This document shows, in pieces, positions 24,837 through 37,826 of a DNA stretch of 64,000 bases (position 1 is its first letter; each line of letters starts with the position of its first letter). The stretch spans positions 124,001-188,000 of the forward strand of contig QZCP01000013.1 in assembly GCA_003956705.1 (NCBI GenBank), given 5' to 3'. Made by a program: the position numbers and the translations under genes. Origin of the DNA: Brevipalpus yothersi. Its lineage: Eukaryota; Arthropoda; Arachnida; Trombidiformes; Tenuipalpidae. The notes under the pieces are model-generated. The model was given only the letters and a program-made list of their open reading frames with translations. It ran no database searches and was not told the origin of the DNA.

Positions 24837-26914
24837 GTTTGTTTTCCTTGAAAGTGTTCCAAATTAATTTTCAAGAATCAATTTCCATATTTTCAGGACA
24901 CATGGACCGATTCACAAGGTTTCGTCAATCTGGACGCACAAGATGATTGTATTCTGGTTAAATATAAGAGAGAAGGACACTTGTTGCGTTTCTTGTATCA
25001 AAGAGATTTCGACACATGTGATGAGAAGGACAAAATTATCGAGGTGAGTTTTGATAGAATAAAAATTCAGCTTGCTTAAATTGCAAGAAAATTGATTAAT
25101 AAAAAGATACTTCTTAGCTTTCAAGACACTCCAAACCCAAACTCATCCCAGTATATATGAAAGAGTTTATACAGAATTTAATGAACACAAGTTAGTTTAA
25201 TAATAAATCCCCAAAATATCCAGTAGCAAATATTGAGAGGTGTTTAAAAGCCGAGAATTGAAATGAACCTTTGGGCTTGTCAGTAAGTCTTAGATCTCTC
25301 ATTTCTATCGAAATATTTCGCCAAGATTTTATCATGTGTAAGGAAATAATTTAACTCTTGATTTTCTGATTTAAAAGGACGGCACATCACATATTGTGTG
25401 GGCAACAGGAAAAGGCCCGATAGAACATGAATACGGACTGAATCTCCTTGATAGTGAGCATGGTTTCCAAAGAGTTTCATTGTTGAAACCTTCCGAAATT
25501 GCTCCACCATTACCGAAAAATACCAAGATTCTTGATGTTCACAATGAAAAGGTACCAGTTCCAAGTGATGAGACCACTTACTGGTGCAAATTGTTCAAAT
25601 TTCCTCGAGAATTGGAGAAAAAGCATCACATTATTCGTTATGAGGCAAATATTCAGCCAGAAAATGTTGGCTTAGTTCATCATATGGAAATATTTCACTG
25701 TGAAGTGGATGCCTCACAAGATCTTCCCGATTGGAACGGCCTATGTTTTGATCCTCAAAAACCACTGATATTGGAAGCATGTAAAAAAGTTCTATCCGCT
25801 TGGGCAATGGGTGCTGGGGTAGGCAAATTATGGCAAAATTTTCTCTTTTGCTCAAATTTTCATATTTTTCATTCATTTTTCAGCCATTTTCATATCCTCA
25901 AGAAGCGGGTGCTCCATTCGGTGGAAAAAATTTCTCAAGATTTTCGATGCTAGAAGTTCACTATAACAATGCCGAAAAAAAATCGGGAATACTTGATAGC
26001 TCTGGTCTCCGTATTTACTATACACCAACTTTACGAAAATATGATGTTGGAGTACTGGAAGTTGGTCTTGAGTATACAGATAAAAATTCAATACCACCAG
26101 GTCAATCATCGTTTGATGTATCTGGGTATTGTGTTGCTGAATGTACAAGAATAGGTATTCCTCCAGATGGTATAACTGTTTTCGCTTCCCAATTGCATAC
26201 CCATTTGACCGGAATTCGAGTATGGACTCGGCATATTCGTGGAGGAATTGAGCTATCAGAATTGAATAGAGATGATCATTATAGTCCACATTTTCAGGAA
26301 ATTCGAATGCTTCGTAGGAAGGTTAAAGTTATACCTGGCGATATTCTGATCAATACTTGTCGCTATAAAACAATCGATAGATCAGGAATAACGTTAGGTG
26401 GTTTTGGAATACGAGATGAAATGTGTGTTAATTATATTCACTATTATCCACGAGCTGAGCTTGAAGTTTGCAAAAGTTCAGTAGACTCTAGAGCTCTTGG
26501 CGATTATTTTGAGCATTTGCGAACCTATGAGAATCAAAATACTAGTGAAAAATATCCTGTTTCGATCAACTATCAGAACATTGATTGGAGTCTCCACCAA
26601 GCCAATCAACTCAATTCTTTCTATTTGAGCTCACCATTATCCATGCAGTGTAATAAATCATCTGGAGATAGATTTCCGGTAAGTGCTTGGTGCTTGATAA
26701 ATTTTCAGCAGAAATTTTTCGATTTAATTGTACTCTTTTGTGTCAACAGGGTAATTGGGAAGGGATATCTTTGCCTGAGGTGAGGAAATCATTGGAAAAA
26801 TCGAAATCATGTGAAAAAAACTTGCCAACACCTCCAGTAAACCACAGATTGAATCTACCTTTGAGGACAAAAAAACAAAAACAAATCAGCATGTATACTT
26901 TACAAATGGAATGA
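24519..26914 (+). CDS. Tbh: Tyramine beta-hydroxylase (dopamine beta-monooxygenase family), complete
   Basis: Five exons: 24519-24836, 24897-25043, 25378-25818, 25884-26678 and 26750-26914. All junctions are GT-AG and phase 0, giving 621 aa plus TGA, the usual family size. The enzyme hydroxylates tyramine to octopamine in neurosecretory vesicles using two coppers, ascorbate and oxygen. Layout: signal peptide about 1-21 (hydrophobic core NFLLFILLCL), DOMON domain about 30-155, and two copper monooxygenase domains. Copper-A ligands: His256-His257 (in VHHMEIFHCEV) and His328 (LEVHYNN). Copper-B ligands: His407 and His409 (HTHLTG) and Met482 (EMCVNYIHYYP). The tail ELEVCKSSVD fits DBH/TBH rather than the MOXD1 branch, and arthropods use TBH. 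Start: first in-frame ATG, directly before the signal core; the frame remains open upstream but without an ATG. The transporter diverges on the left and AP-2 converges on the right. Confidence 0.94.
24897..25043 (+). CDS. Tbh: Tbh exon 2 (DOMON domain end)
   Basis: 49 codons, from DTWTDSQGFVNLDAQDDC to FDTCDEKDKIIE, between acceptor TTTTCAG and donor GTGAGT. The preceding intron is only 60 bp and contains an in-frame stop. Confidence 0.92.
25378..25818 (+). CDS. Tbh: Tbh exon 3 (copper-A monooxygenase domain)
   Basis: 147 codons beginning DGTSHIVWATGKGP and ending AWAMGAG at donor GTAGGC. Holds TTYWCKLFKFP, KKHHIIRYEA and the copper-A motif VHHMEIFHCEV. The acceptor TTTAAAAG is less pyrimidine-rich than in the other introns of this gene. 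Confidence 0.92.
25884..26678 (+). CDS. Tbh: Tbh exon 4 (rest of the catalytic core)
   Basis: 265 codons from PFSYPQEAGAPFGG to SSGDRFP. Holds His328, the His407/His409 pair, the block NRDDHYSPHFQEIRML, and the Met482 ligand. Bounded by TTTTCAG (65-bp intron before it) and donor GTAAGT. Confidence 0.94.
26750..26914 (+). CDS. Tbh: Tbh exon 5 (C-terminal tail and stop)
   Basis: 54 codons starting GNWEGISLPEV and ending with a lysine-rich tail (LRTKKQKQ) and TGA at 26912-26914. It follows a 71-bp intron with acceptor TCAACAG. Confidence 0.88.
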   Translation, partial: GNWEGISLPEVRKSLEKSKSCEKNLPTPPVNHRLNLPLRTKKQKQISMYTLQME

Positions 26915-26994
26915 ATCTTGTTATTTTAGCCGAGCTGTTTTAACCGATTATCTTTCGGAATTGGTTATATATAATCACTTTTCAGATCATCACA

Positions 26995-27000
26995 ATTAAA
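26995..27000 (+). terminator. Candidate Tbh polyadenylation signal
   Basis: ATTAAA, 81 bases past the Tbh stop codon, the first common signal variant downstream. No other support. Confidence 0.3.
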
Positions 27001-27227
27001 GTTACTGAAAAATGAATACTTCAAATTGATGAATTATATACACGGTAATTATATGTTTTTCTTGTGGATCATATTGCAAGATGGTTTCGATTGGTTGACA
27101 TTATTATTGCTATTTATGATTTAAATATAATTTTTCATCCTTCCACACTTTTTTGTTTTCTTGTTGTTTGATGGTGTTTAGATTTGAAAAGAATGACAAG
27201 TAATTTTTTTAGCTTTATCGGAGTCTG

Positions 27228-27233
27228 TTTATT
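27228..27233 (-). terminator. Candidate AP-2 polyadenylation signal
   Basis: AATAAA on the minus strand, about 830 bases past the AP-2 stop. I found no nearer copy downstream of the stop. It would leave about 200 bp between the two genes' 3' ends. Confidence 0.3.
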
Positions 27234-28060
27234 TTTATAGATTATTAAAATAGGTGGAAGTTAGTAGCTAATGATGAAAAAATTCAACAGACTAAACAAA
27301 GATTAAGAGATAGGATAGATTAGCGACTCCGTGTGTTGGAGAGCACTGTTCTTTTTCGGTGGAGCGACAATTCAAAGAACGAAAAAACTTCCATAGGGAA
27401 CATGACAGTTCCCTTTACAGAATGAACCACTCAAATTCTTTATGTTTATGGTCGAATGAAATCAGTTTTGGGGTGAGAGGATTCGAAGTGGAGGCTAAAA
27501 AAGAAAATTCATTCTCAGGAGTCTTCTCATCTAATAATCGCTTTCACACTAACACACTGGCTCATAAGAGGTTCAATTAAAAAAGATTTGGCACACTAAC
27601 GAAAGAACAAAAAAGAGGGACCAAAAACATCTCTAGCAGGGGCATTGGTGGTGAGGGGATGGAAAGGGAGGATAATTACAGTTGAATGGTGTATGAGAGA
27701 GCATCATCGATAATTCACTTATTTTTGGGGCGAATAATTCGGTAATGATTGCTCCAACAGATGCGCTATGATACAACAGCGTGGGACTTGAATTTTGTAA
27801 CTCTATGGTTACTAGCGAAATGGATACGAAGAGAAGTTGGCGGATTGAGAGGATAAGAATAAAAAAATTCGACAAATTACAGGGCCGGAGTAGTTATGGT
27901 TGCCTCAGTAAGCTTGCAAGATGGATTCAGAACGATGTCTTTGATTCCAATACTTCTTGAGCGATGAACGATGAAGCCCAACGAAAGAATACAATGCATT
28001 TGCATCAAGATGTCATCAGAATCACAAATGGGTGGTTGTGTCTTGTGGGAAACTCTCGGT

Positions 28061-28833
28061 TCACTTTTTATTTACCATTGCGTCGATCTCTTTCTTTGTA
28101 TCCACCACATTTTGATTAGCATTCGGATGGCCAATACCAGATGCATTTTGATAAGTGTTCATTTGCTTATCGAGGTACTTTAATGACTCGTTTAAAAAAT
28201 TTGTAACCGATGTTAGAGCCGCTGAAATTGCTGGACTCCCAAAACCGTGTGTTATGAGTGCAAAGTGGGTTAGATTTCTTTGAATATTTTGCTCTAATAC
28301 AACTGGCTGTCTATTATTACATAAAGGTGATCGATCTTGGCTGAGAACATCAGCAAATTCTTTTATCACTTGCTTTGTAGCCAATATTAAATCTCGCCGC
28401 CTACTTAGTTCACCAGGATCTGAATGATTCCGGTTAAGATATTCAGCAACTTGCCGGGATGGGAATTCTGTTTCACAGACATAACCAAAATCTCTGGCTA
28501 AATGAAGCGCTTCACCTTCCACCAAAGATGTTAGTAATGTAACATTGGCTGCTTTCCGTCGGCCTGCAGGTAAATTCAGTCCGATATTTTCAAGTTTTTC
28601 TCTTAGAGAACGTCCACCGTTCTTTGATTTGGCTCGTCTCAACACTCCTCCCAATAAAGAGGCATTGAGACACTCGGGAGGTGATAATCGTCGCTGAACC
28701 TCTCCCACGGTCACTTTGTACTTGGAAGTTGAGCTGAGCAGTGATAGACGACCTGGTACCGAGCAAAATACATCGGTTGGAGCTGCAAGACCAGTGATTA
28801 CCATTTCCTTATTATCACTGTTCCGTTTTATAC
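28061..28833 (-). CDS. TfAP-2: AP-2 exon 4 (DNA-binding and dimerisation domain, stop)
   Basis: 773 bp: two bases completing a glycine, then 256 codons and TGA at 28063-28061. Preceded by acceptor TTTTCAAG. It holds the whole basic region and helix-span-helix in one exon, whereas vertebrate genes split this core over several exons. The C-terminal 40 residues (DKQMNTYQNASG onward) are species-specific. Confidence 0.96.
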
Positions 28834-31800
28834 CTTGAAAATGGAAAATGATAGTGAAAATTAGCTAGTGTTGTGAATTGATGTGATGATTAAGTTGAGA
28901 GTGAAATCAAGGGGGAGAAAAAGAAAAAGAGAGAGAGAGGGAAAGAGGGAAAGGAAGATAGTAAGAAAAATGGTAGGGAAATCTTTTTGAAGATGAAAAA
29001 AATCTTGCATATCGTATTCTTGATAACCTAATTTCAAGTTGAAAGAAGCCACATTTACATGTAGAAAAATGTTACAAGATGCTAACCCAAGGAGTCAAGC
29101 TTGATGACTAAATGAATGTTTCTTACCATTAGTGATACCTTTACGAATCACACTATTATGGTCACCAGGAAACAGGTTGTTGCTGTCCTGCTCGGCTGCC
29201 GATCCCTACGAAGAGAAGAAGAGGATGGAGAGAAAGAGAGAGCGTTAGAAAGAACGCAGTAAGTTAATAAATCAGGTACTAATTTGCAAGAAGAAAAAAT
29301 AGATAAGAAAGAAGCAAGTTAGGCATGGGAACGGATCACGAGCACAGGTCAGTTTTGCTGCTATCCAATGCTAAATGAAAATCAGCAACCAAAAACTTTG
29401 AACTTGCTTGCCTCCTCGAATGAGCAAAATTTATAAATAGAAAAGCGAGTAAATGAAGTCTGATCTTAACTTGTGGATGGTATCCATCTAAATCATGGAT
29501 GAAGAGATGCTAATAAGAATGTGAACTGTTAGGAAAAGTTTCATCCAAAATGATCGAAAGCAAGAGATAGATAGATAGAGAGAGGAAAAGAGAAAGAGGA
29601 GCAAAAGTGTTCATCTTTTCATCTTGAATGCTGTTTTCGAATGTAGAATAGAGTGGTTCTTGGTGGTCTAAGACTACTTCAACTCTATCCTGGATGATTG
29701 AATTGCGTGTGAAGAAGAATCGAGGATCTAGTTGATCGACTCTCTTTCTTTCTAATTAGATCTATCAATGATTAACCAGTAGATATCAGAGAATCGAGTA
29801 AACCATATTCTGAATCAATGAAGTTCGAATGATGCAAGCTTTAACCTGTTGTCGGGGCGAATTCAACATTCCAAAATATCATACCCCTAAATGAATGATC
29901 ACTTCAATTTTATCTAACATACTGGAGGATCCTCAAAATTTCGAGCTCAACTAAGCTCATCAGTGATTAACGATGCAAAATGTTTAACTTAAGATTGAAA
30001 GCGATTCGTGGAAGCGAAAAGGATCATCGAATCAGCCTAGTGTAACCATGCAAACGAGAGAATCGTCTTAACCTCATTTGTATCGTATACATCATCGTCT
30101 TCATCATCATCGTAATCATCATTCTCTTGTTCATCATCATCTCGAAAGATTTCCGTTGTGATATGGACCTCTTCTTCAACCTCTGCATCATCGTCCTCTT
30201 CTTCATCTGGCTCCGAAATTTCGCGCTTAACTAGTTTCAGCGGCTTCTCTTGGCATGGATAATCTGATGATTGTTTATCACAATCATCTGTAGATCGTTT
30301 GCGTCCGTTAACCATACTTGAATACATGCACAAAGATCACCAATGTAGGGAGGACACTTTTGACCAGTGGAAAGTGATTATGATTTGACAAGTTCAGATG
30401 AATCTTTGACCAGAAATGTTAACACTAGCAGCAATAGCAGCTAAGGTGGCTAGATGATTAGATAAATTCTTCAACTAGATTTTCCAACTAGTTTATGTAT
30501 ACATATATTTTTATATACGTATGCTGATATTTTTATATATATATTAAAGCTTGACTTGAGGCAGCTTGATGTATCCAGACTTCTTTGTTAATTTTGGTAT
30601 GCAAGATGAATATATATATATATTTTTTGTCTTTTATGTCTCCTCTTTATTTTTGGCGTTGATAATTAAATTAATATATATATATTGGTTGAATATATAT
30701 ATATCAGGACTAGAGGTGGTCAATAGTGGTTAAAAATTGATTGTGCTCAAGGCACACCGATGATAATAATAATTCCAAAGGTGTCCAAGTCACACCACAA
30801 TGCGGATGCAGTGAGAAGTGAAAATATTGACACATACACACACAATGATTACTTAAAATTCATTTGATTGCTTATGATTCAATTGATCACAAATGCACAT
30901 TGTCGAATTAGACATAATCATCACCAGTAAACATTTTTCTTCTCTTCCACTCTTTCTTTCTCTCTCTCTAAAATGGTAAAAGATGAATTGAACAGTATTG
31001 AGATCAGACAAAAATTAATCCACAATTGTTGGTATTGTCGGTTGATTGATCGATTGAATGTTACCGTAATTGTAACTGTAGCTGCTACTATTACCGTTAC
31101 AGTGATAGTGGTTTTTGTTGTTGTTGTTGTTATTGTTGATGGTGATGATAATAATAATGATACTGATGATGATGGTGATGGTGGTGGTGTACAGAGATCA
31201 GGGGCAGGCAGTGATGTTGATTAGTGGATTGCAAATGAATTACACACATGAACCCCAAACATATATATATAATCCACGATGAATTAATATTATGTGGTTA
31301 TATGAATTAGCCCACCAGGATAAACAATGAGACTGATTAATGTGGGGGAAAAAGAGACAAGATTTGTTAAACAGAGAAAGAGAAAGAGAGAGAAAGTAAT
31401 GTATATGTATGTATGGCTAATATCCTGAGGGGCTACACCTTACAGGCTTGGTAAACATTGCAGCAGGATTGAAGCAGCAGAACAGGACAATAAACTGGTG
31501 GCGGTTCATGATAGCATACTGCACACACAGATGTACTGTTATTCTTGGTGGCGGCAATTTTGTTCCCTCTCTCTCTCTCTTTTTTAAAATTTTGGGTTCA
31601 TTTGATACAGATTCAGGGTATTCACATGAAGAATTCACAGAAATGTTTCAGATTGATTAACCACATTGGTGACTGTTTGTCATTTCATTAGGAGACATAG
31701 CTCAGCTGTATCATGGCTCAATGGTGATGGTTGATGATGGTATTCGATGGAATGCAATCGGTGGGGATGAGGTGTGAATAGACTTTGTAATCTACAGAGA

Positions 31801-32231
31801 GATTTGTAACTTTGTTCCTCTCTCTTTCACTCTCTCTGGGATCACACTGGCACATAAACATGGTTGATAGTGTGAATTGGAATGGTATGTCCACATAACT
31901 TGATTATACTTCAATTCTTTTTCTTCTTTGATACTCAACAAGCGATAAATTGATCAAATTTGGTTGAACCGGATTGATCAATATTCATGGCAATGAATGA
32001 TGATAGTGATGCTGGCTATTGATTTGATTTGATGATTTCTTCAAACTTGAAGCGAGTTTTACCTTGGTATTTGAGGACATTTTCTAGATGATCATTTTGG
32101 GTGAATTTTTGTGAAAAAATTTTTGCTTTTTTTTCAAGTTTTCTGTTGGATATCTTCTTTTTTCCGAGAATCAGGGAACATGGAAGGACGATGATGATGG
32201 AGATGATGATGATGATGACGATGATGGCGAA

Positions 32232-32274
<43 letters not shown>

Positions 32275-34218
32275 GAGATGATGATAATATTCAGAACGAA
32301 GAGGATAATGATGAAACATGGACTTGATGATTACAATCAATTAGCATATCAAATATCATCATTGCACTTACATAATTTTTCTTTCGGAAAAAGGAAAAAA
32401 AATCAAATCACCTCATCTAATCGAAATTACAAACTATTAATTCTTGAAAATATTTCAAATGATATATTTGAAGATAAATTTTTCCCAAAAAATTAGTGAA
32501 ATATTTTTCTACACTACTCTCCATACAAACAAACAGCCAGACATATCGGAGAAAGATATTCATACTCGTGAATCCTTTGCCATTGGGGGAAAAACCCCAG
32601 AAGAAAGAGATAAAGTTAGCGATAGAGATTAGAGGGACTGGAGGACATTCAATTAAAATGAAGGTCACCAATGGTGAAGGGTTGAAGGTGAATAGTATTT
32701 TTTTCTTCTTTATCAATTAACAAGAAAAGTAATAAAAAGAAGGTCATACTTACAAGGTAAACCCTTACCTGACCATCTTCGAGTGATTGTGCTGAGGCTC
32801 CAGCGGAATGTAGATTGAGCAAATCTTGTTCACTAAGTGCATGATGTCCACCATGCATGAGAACATCAGGTCGACGTACACTGGCATATGCCATCTCGGA
32901 ACCTCGACGTGCGGCGGACACTGTGGCCGCAACGGACACAATTGAATCACCATAACCTGAGGTTGCCATTCCCGGATGCATATGAGTTTGTAGGTGTAAT
33001 GATTCGGTATCATCACGACGACCACTGGACAACACATTATGGGCACCTCGTGCAGCCTGTGCCGCTGGATGAAGTTGATGGTATTGCGGTGGACCAGCTA
33101 AACTATTGATATGGGAATATGGATCATGAGCATGAAAATCTAATTGCTGTGCAGCGTGAGGATATGGCGGCGGGAAGTAAGGAGGCTGAAAATCTGATGT
33201 TGGTGCCGTACTGAAGGTGGACGTTGATCCAACACTTCCACTAACGGTGGTGGTAGGACCCATGTGGCCTGATAATAGATCACGTCGATCCTATATATTG
33301 TGGATAATTGTTATCAAAAATTAACAGTAGCCAGTTGAAACAATAACAACAAAAAAAGTGTTTGTGTGTGAGAATAAATTGTGGCAGACCAACCGCCGGT
33401 GGTGATGATGGCAATGATGATGATGGAGAGATGGCGAGATGATGATGGTGATGGGTGATGATGATAAGGTAATATAGTAGGAGGAGGAGGAAGGAGAATG
33501 GTGATGTTGAAGAAGAAAAAAAAGAAGAATAATAATAAGTATATGTATGAATAACAACGTGATTATTCTCTCTCCTAACTTCGTTCCCACCGAAAGAAGA
33601 AAAAAAAAGTTTTTCACTCAAAATATGTGTTCGTTGGTGAACGTCGAACAGAGCGTGTACACAGCACACACACACTCACACGCACTGACACCGTGTGTGG
33701 TGGACAATCACAATTGAGAGGGTTACAGAAGGTGACAAAAAGGGTCTCTCTTTCTCTTTCTTTTTTCCTTTCTCTTTCTCTCTCTCTCTCTCTCTCTCTT
33801 CTGTATCTCAATATTTTTATTGAAGAGTAGATGGATACAGAGAGCGAGCAGACACCAGCATGATCACTAAACAACTGGATCACACAAACAAAATTAAGGG
33901 GACGGGATGTTCTGATGAGAAGAGGACGGCAGTCAAGAGCGAAATGTTACCCTCAACACTATCGAACACCACTCACGCCAGACTACCTCTACATAAAGTG
34001 GGCAGGTAACTATCGACCGGTTTCCCGCTCCCAAGTCTTCTTCTTCTTCTTCTTCTTCTTCCTCTCAATATTACAGCCCACCTCCTCCTCCCCCCTCCCC
34101 CTTTCTCCCCTCTTCTACTCGAATTCTGGTTCGCTCAACATATTATCACAACCCAACGCCAGGCCATCTCTCTCTCTTACTCCATGTGTGTGTTGATGAT
34201 TTTTCGGAGATCCAAGAG

Positions 34219-34286
<68 letters not shown>

Positions 34287-34579
34287 AGAACATTTTTCGA
34301 ACGAGCTGCAGTGTCAGATCCACATGTGTGTGTTGGCTAAATGGCTATCCTGACCATGCCGATTGCTAAACTTTATTGCCGCCGAAAAACATCTTCTCTC
34401 TCTCTCTCTCTCTCTTCCTTCTCATTTCTTGCTTCGTTTTTCTGGAATGGCCTCTCACTTCCACCGGTGTGTATATGTATACGTGTGTATGTGTAAGTGT
34501 AGCCTGAAGCAAGTCCGATATCTCAGTGGTCAGTTCGAGACCTTAGTTGTGATGAGAGTTTTTGGAAGAAGGTAGAAGA

Positions 34580-34625
<46 letters not shown>

Positions 34626-34968
34626 AAGAAATCCACAGCTTTGTGCATATCAAAGTTGAGCTTTGGGTCACCGCGACCCATTCCATACTCAAGTTTTAGA
34701 GGAAAAACCAGTCATGATGGAGAAACTTGAAACAGAATTTTGCAAGCAAGTGGGGAAGAAGAAGAAGAAGAAGAAGAAGAAGCAACAGAAAAAGAAGAAG
34801 ATATCACCTCAGGTAAAGTAAGAGATGAGGTATCTTTCTCTCTCTCTCTCTCATCCGCTGCCGGGAAACGCTGCCGATCGGCTCTTGGCTCCTGAATGAG
34901 TGCGAGTCCGCATCAGGCCATACACACATACCTCCGGGTTTGATTGCTGCTGGATGTTGCTTTTCGGA

Positions 34969-35019
<51 letters not shown>

Positions 35020-35697
35020 AAAACGGAGTCTCTCTTTCTACAATATCTCAAGATCCAGTTACTGCCTGAAGATCTGCCGAATGCAAAGGTATGTCTTGAA
35101 GCAAACTTTTTTTGCATCCACATTCAAGCACAGCTATTCATAGCCCACAGCAATGATGCTACTTTTGCCGCACTTTTTTCTTCATCCCATTCATCACATC
35201 ACATCAGATAAAAATTCGAAAACTTTTTTTTTTGTGGCTCCTCACATCACAACGACCTGCATCTGTATTGGAAATTTTTCCTCTCCTCTTTTACTCTCTC
35301 TCTCTCTCTCTCGTTTTCCACCCGCATCTTTTTTCCACTTGCTCCATACACACACATTTTACACGGGGCCTTGCGGCGATTCTCACATTCTTTCTTCCTC
35401 ACCCATCGGCCATATTCTTCAATCATTTTTTCCAAGAAGAGGAGAAAGAAAGAGAGAGAGAGAGAGATAGAAAATATTCCAAATGATCTGATATTCTATT
35501 CTATCATGTGGAAGTATGTGCTGAGACTTTGACAAAATTCATTCGAGCATGAGCATCATGATGATGATATCTTTTGCAGTCCTCTTATTTTCACTCATGT
35601 CCACAGGTTGATGTGTAATGATGAAGAGAAAAAAAGGAAAAGGTATTTGTTGACGCCAAGAGGAAAACTTATAATCAATGCACAATCATTGCCCAAA

Positions 35698-35777
<80 letters not shown>

Positions 35778-36219
35778 GAGCTCTCTTCCCCCTATCATAT
35801 CATTGAGAGAAGGACATCAGTTGAACATTTTCTCAAATCGTGAAGGTGTTTACATCATTACACGAGGCTCATGATCGCCAAGGAATAGCATTAGTGAGGC
35901 TTCTCGTGCCAATGTAGTCCGCCAAGCGATCGTTTATGTGAGAAGGACAATTTGCGAACGATTCTTCCAGCAAATGCTGATAGTTTTTGTCTTCGATACG
36001 CACCGCAAGTAGATACATACAAACACATAGTTCGATGGCTATAGAGGAGAGAGAAACAAGTGAGAGAGGACGGTCAAGAAGAAGAAGAAGATGAAGAAGA
36101 AGAGTGCGAGATCCTGGTCTCTCTCTCTCTCTATCTATCTATCTTTCTCAATACAGAACAGGGTAGCGAATCGGAACTGCAATTATGAGCACCAAGAGAA
36201 GGAGGCGAAAGGAGATTGA

Positions 36220-36284
<65 letters not shown>

Positions 36285-37341
36285 GTGTATTTATGATCAT
36301 AAATGCAGTTTGGAAAAGGAGCGTTTCTTAGCGCTAAGTAACTTCTCAAAAAATTAATGAGTGTAATATTAAGATCACGGACTCGGTTCGGCATTAACCC
36401 GAAGGAAACTGAATGCCCTGGAGGCATTCCGAATACTAGCGGGTTGTATAATAATTTTATTAATTTCTCCTGAGAAAAATCATGTTCACTTTATACAACA
36501 GTTTTTTCACAGATTAAAACCAGGGGGGCTAAACATGAATTGACCAAATGCTCAGCTCTTAATCATCAATCACGATTGCGTTCGGTACCTTAGATGGAGA
36601 GAGAGAGAGATAGCCACTATTATGTTGGCCTTATTTTTTGGGGCCAAAAGGAGCATTCTATATGCATTCGCCTTTACCTGTCACCTTACTGGACTGTACA
36701 TATCTGTATATACATGTAATATTATGGACCCTGGAAGCGATCAGCGACACCAAAGGAATTTGCGATCAAAATCAAGGGATTGAGAGTGTGGATGAAAGAT
36801 GAGAAAAGATGGTCAAGAGAGAGAGAGAGAGATGAGGAAGAAAGCATGCTACATGAATACCTGATGTCTACTGGAGGATCGGATATACCTGAATGCATCA
36901 CGCCTGTTATAGGAGTCGAAGGGATCCATTGCAACTAAAGGAATTTGACTCTCAAATGAGTTCATGTAATTCATACATGATTGCGGAGAGAGAGAGAAAG
37001 AGAGGAAGAGAGATAAATGAAAGAGAGAGGGAATAGAGAAGAGATGGAGACGAGAGCAATGGATGGAAAGAGAGAAAGGAAAGAAGAAGAGAAAAAAAAC
37101 AGCGAACAAACATGACTAAATGTGAGTTAATTTGATAATACTTCCTGATCAGGATTTGTCGGAATGCGATCAATTCTAAATAAAATACTAGCTGCTTGGC
37201 ATAATTATATGCTTGCTTTTTGGACAAAAGAATTGGGATTGGCTTTGAGCATCATTTTCGGGCGCTTCAATTCGAAAAGCTATTCCAAAATAAGGCTTGA
37301 GAGAGAGCTCACTTGTTTTTCCATGTATATTCACTCTCACC

Positions 37342-37437
<96 letters not shown>

Positions 37438-37761
37438 ATGTAAGTATGTGTGTATACTTTGGCTTGGACGTGAACACAAGCATCGATAAGCAAGTACCTG
37501 TTGCAGTTGAGATGGAATTTAAATTAGAGCCTCTGCCAGCAATCAGACCAATTCGCTCGTACAAAGATCATCATTCACCTCCGCTGGTCACTTTGCGAAG
37601 GTTAATTGGAAATGCCAATCGAGAGTTCGAACAATACGAGTGGAAACGATCGGCCTGTGTTGACTGTGGCCACTGCTCGGCCTTGTTGCAAAACGTCCGA
37701 AGATGGAAGGAGGAGAGGAGGAGAGAGAGAGCGAGGAAGAAGAAGAATGAAGTAAAGAGAG

Positions 37762-37826
<65 letters not shown>

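Larger units (their letters stand above)
26915..28060. other. Shared 3' region between convergent Tbh and AP-2
   Basis: 1146 bp with the presumed 3' untranslated regions of both genes. Free of long microsatellites. A 73-codon plus frame (27359-27580) and an 80-codon minus frame (27633-27875) carry no known motif. Confidence 0.6.
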
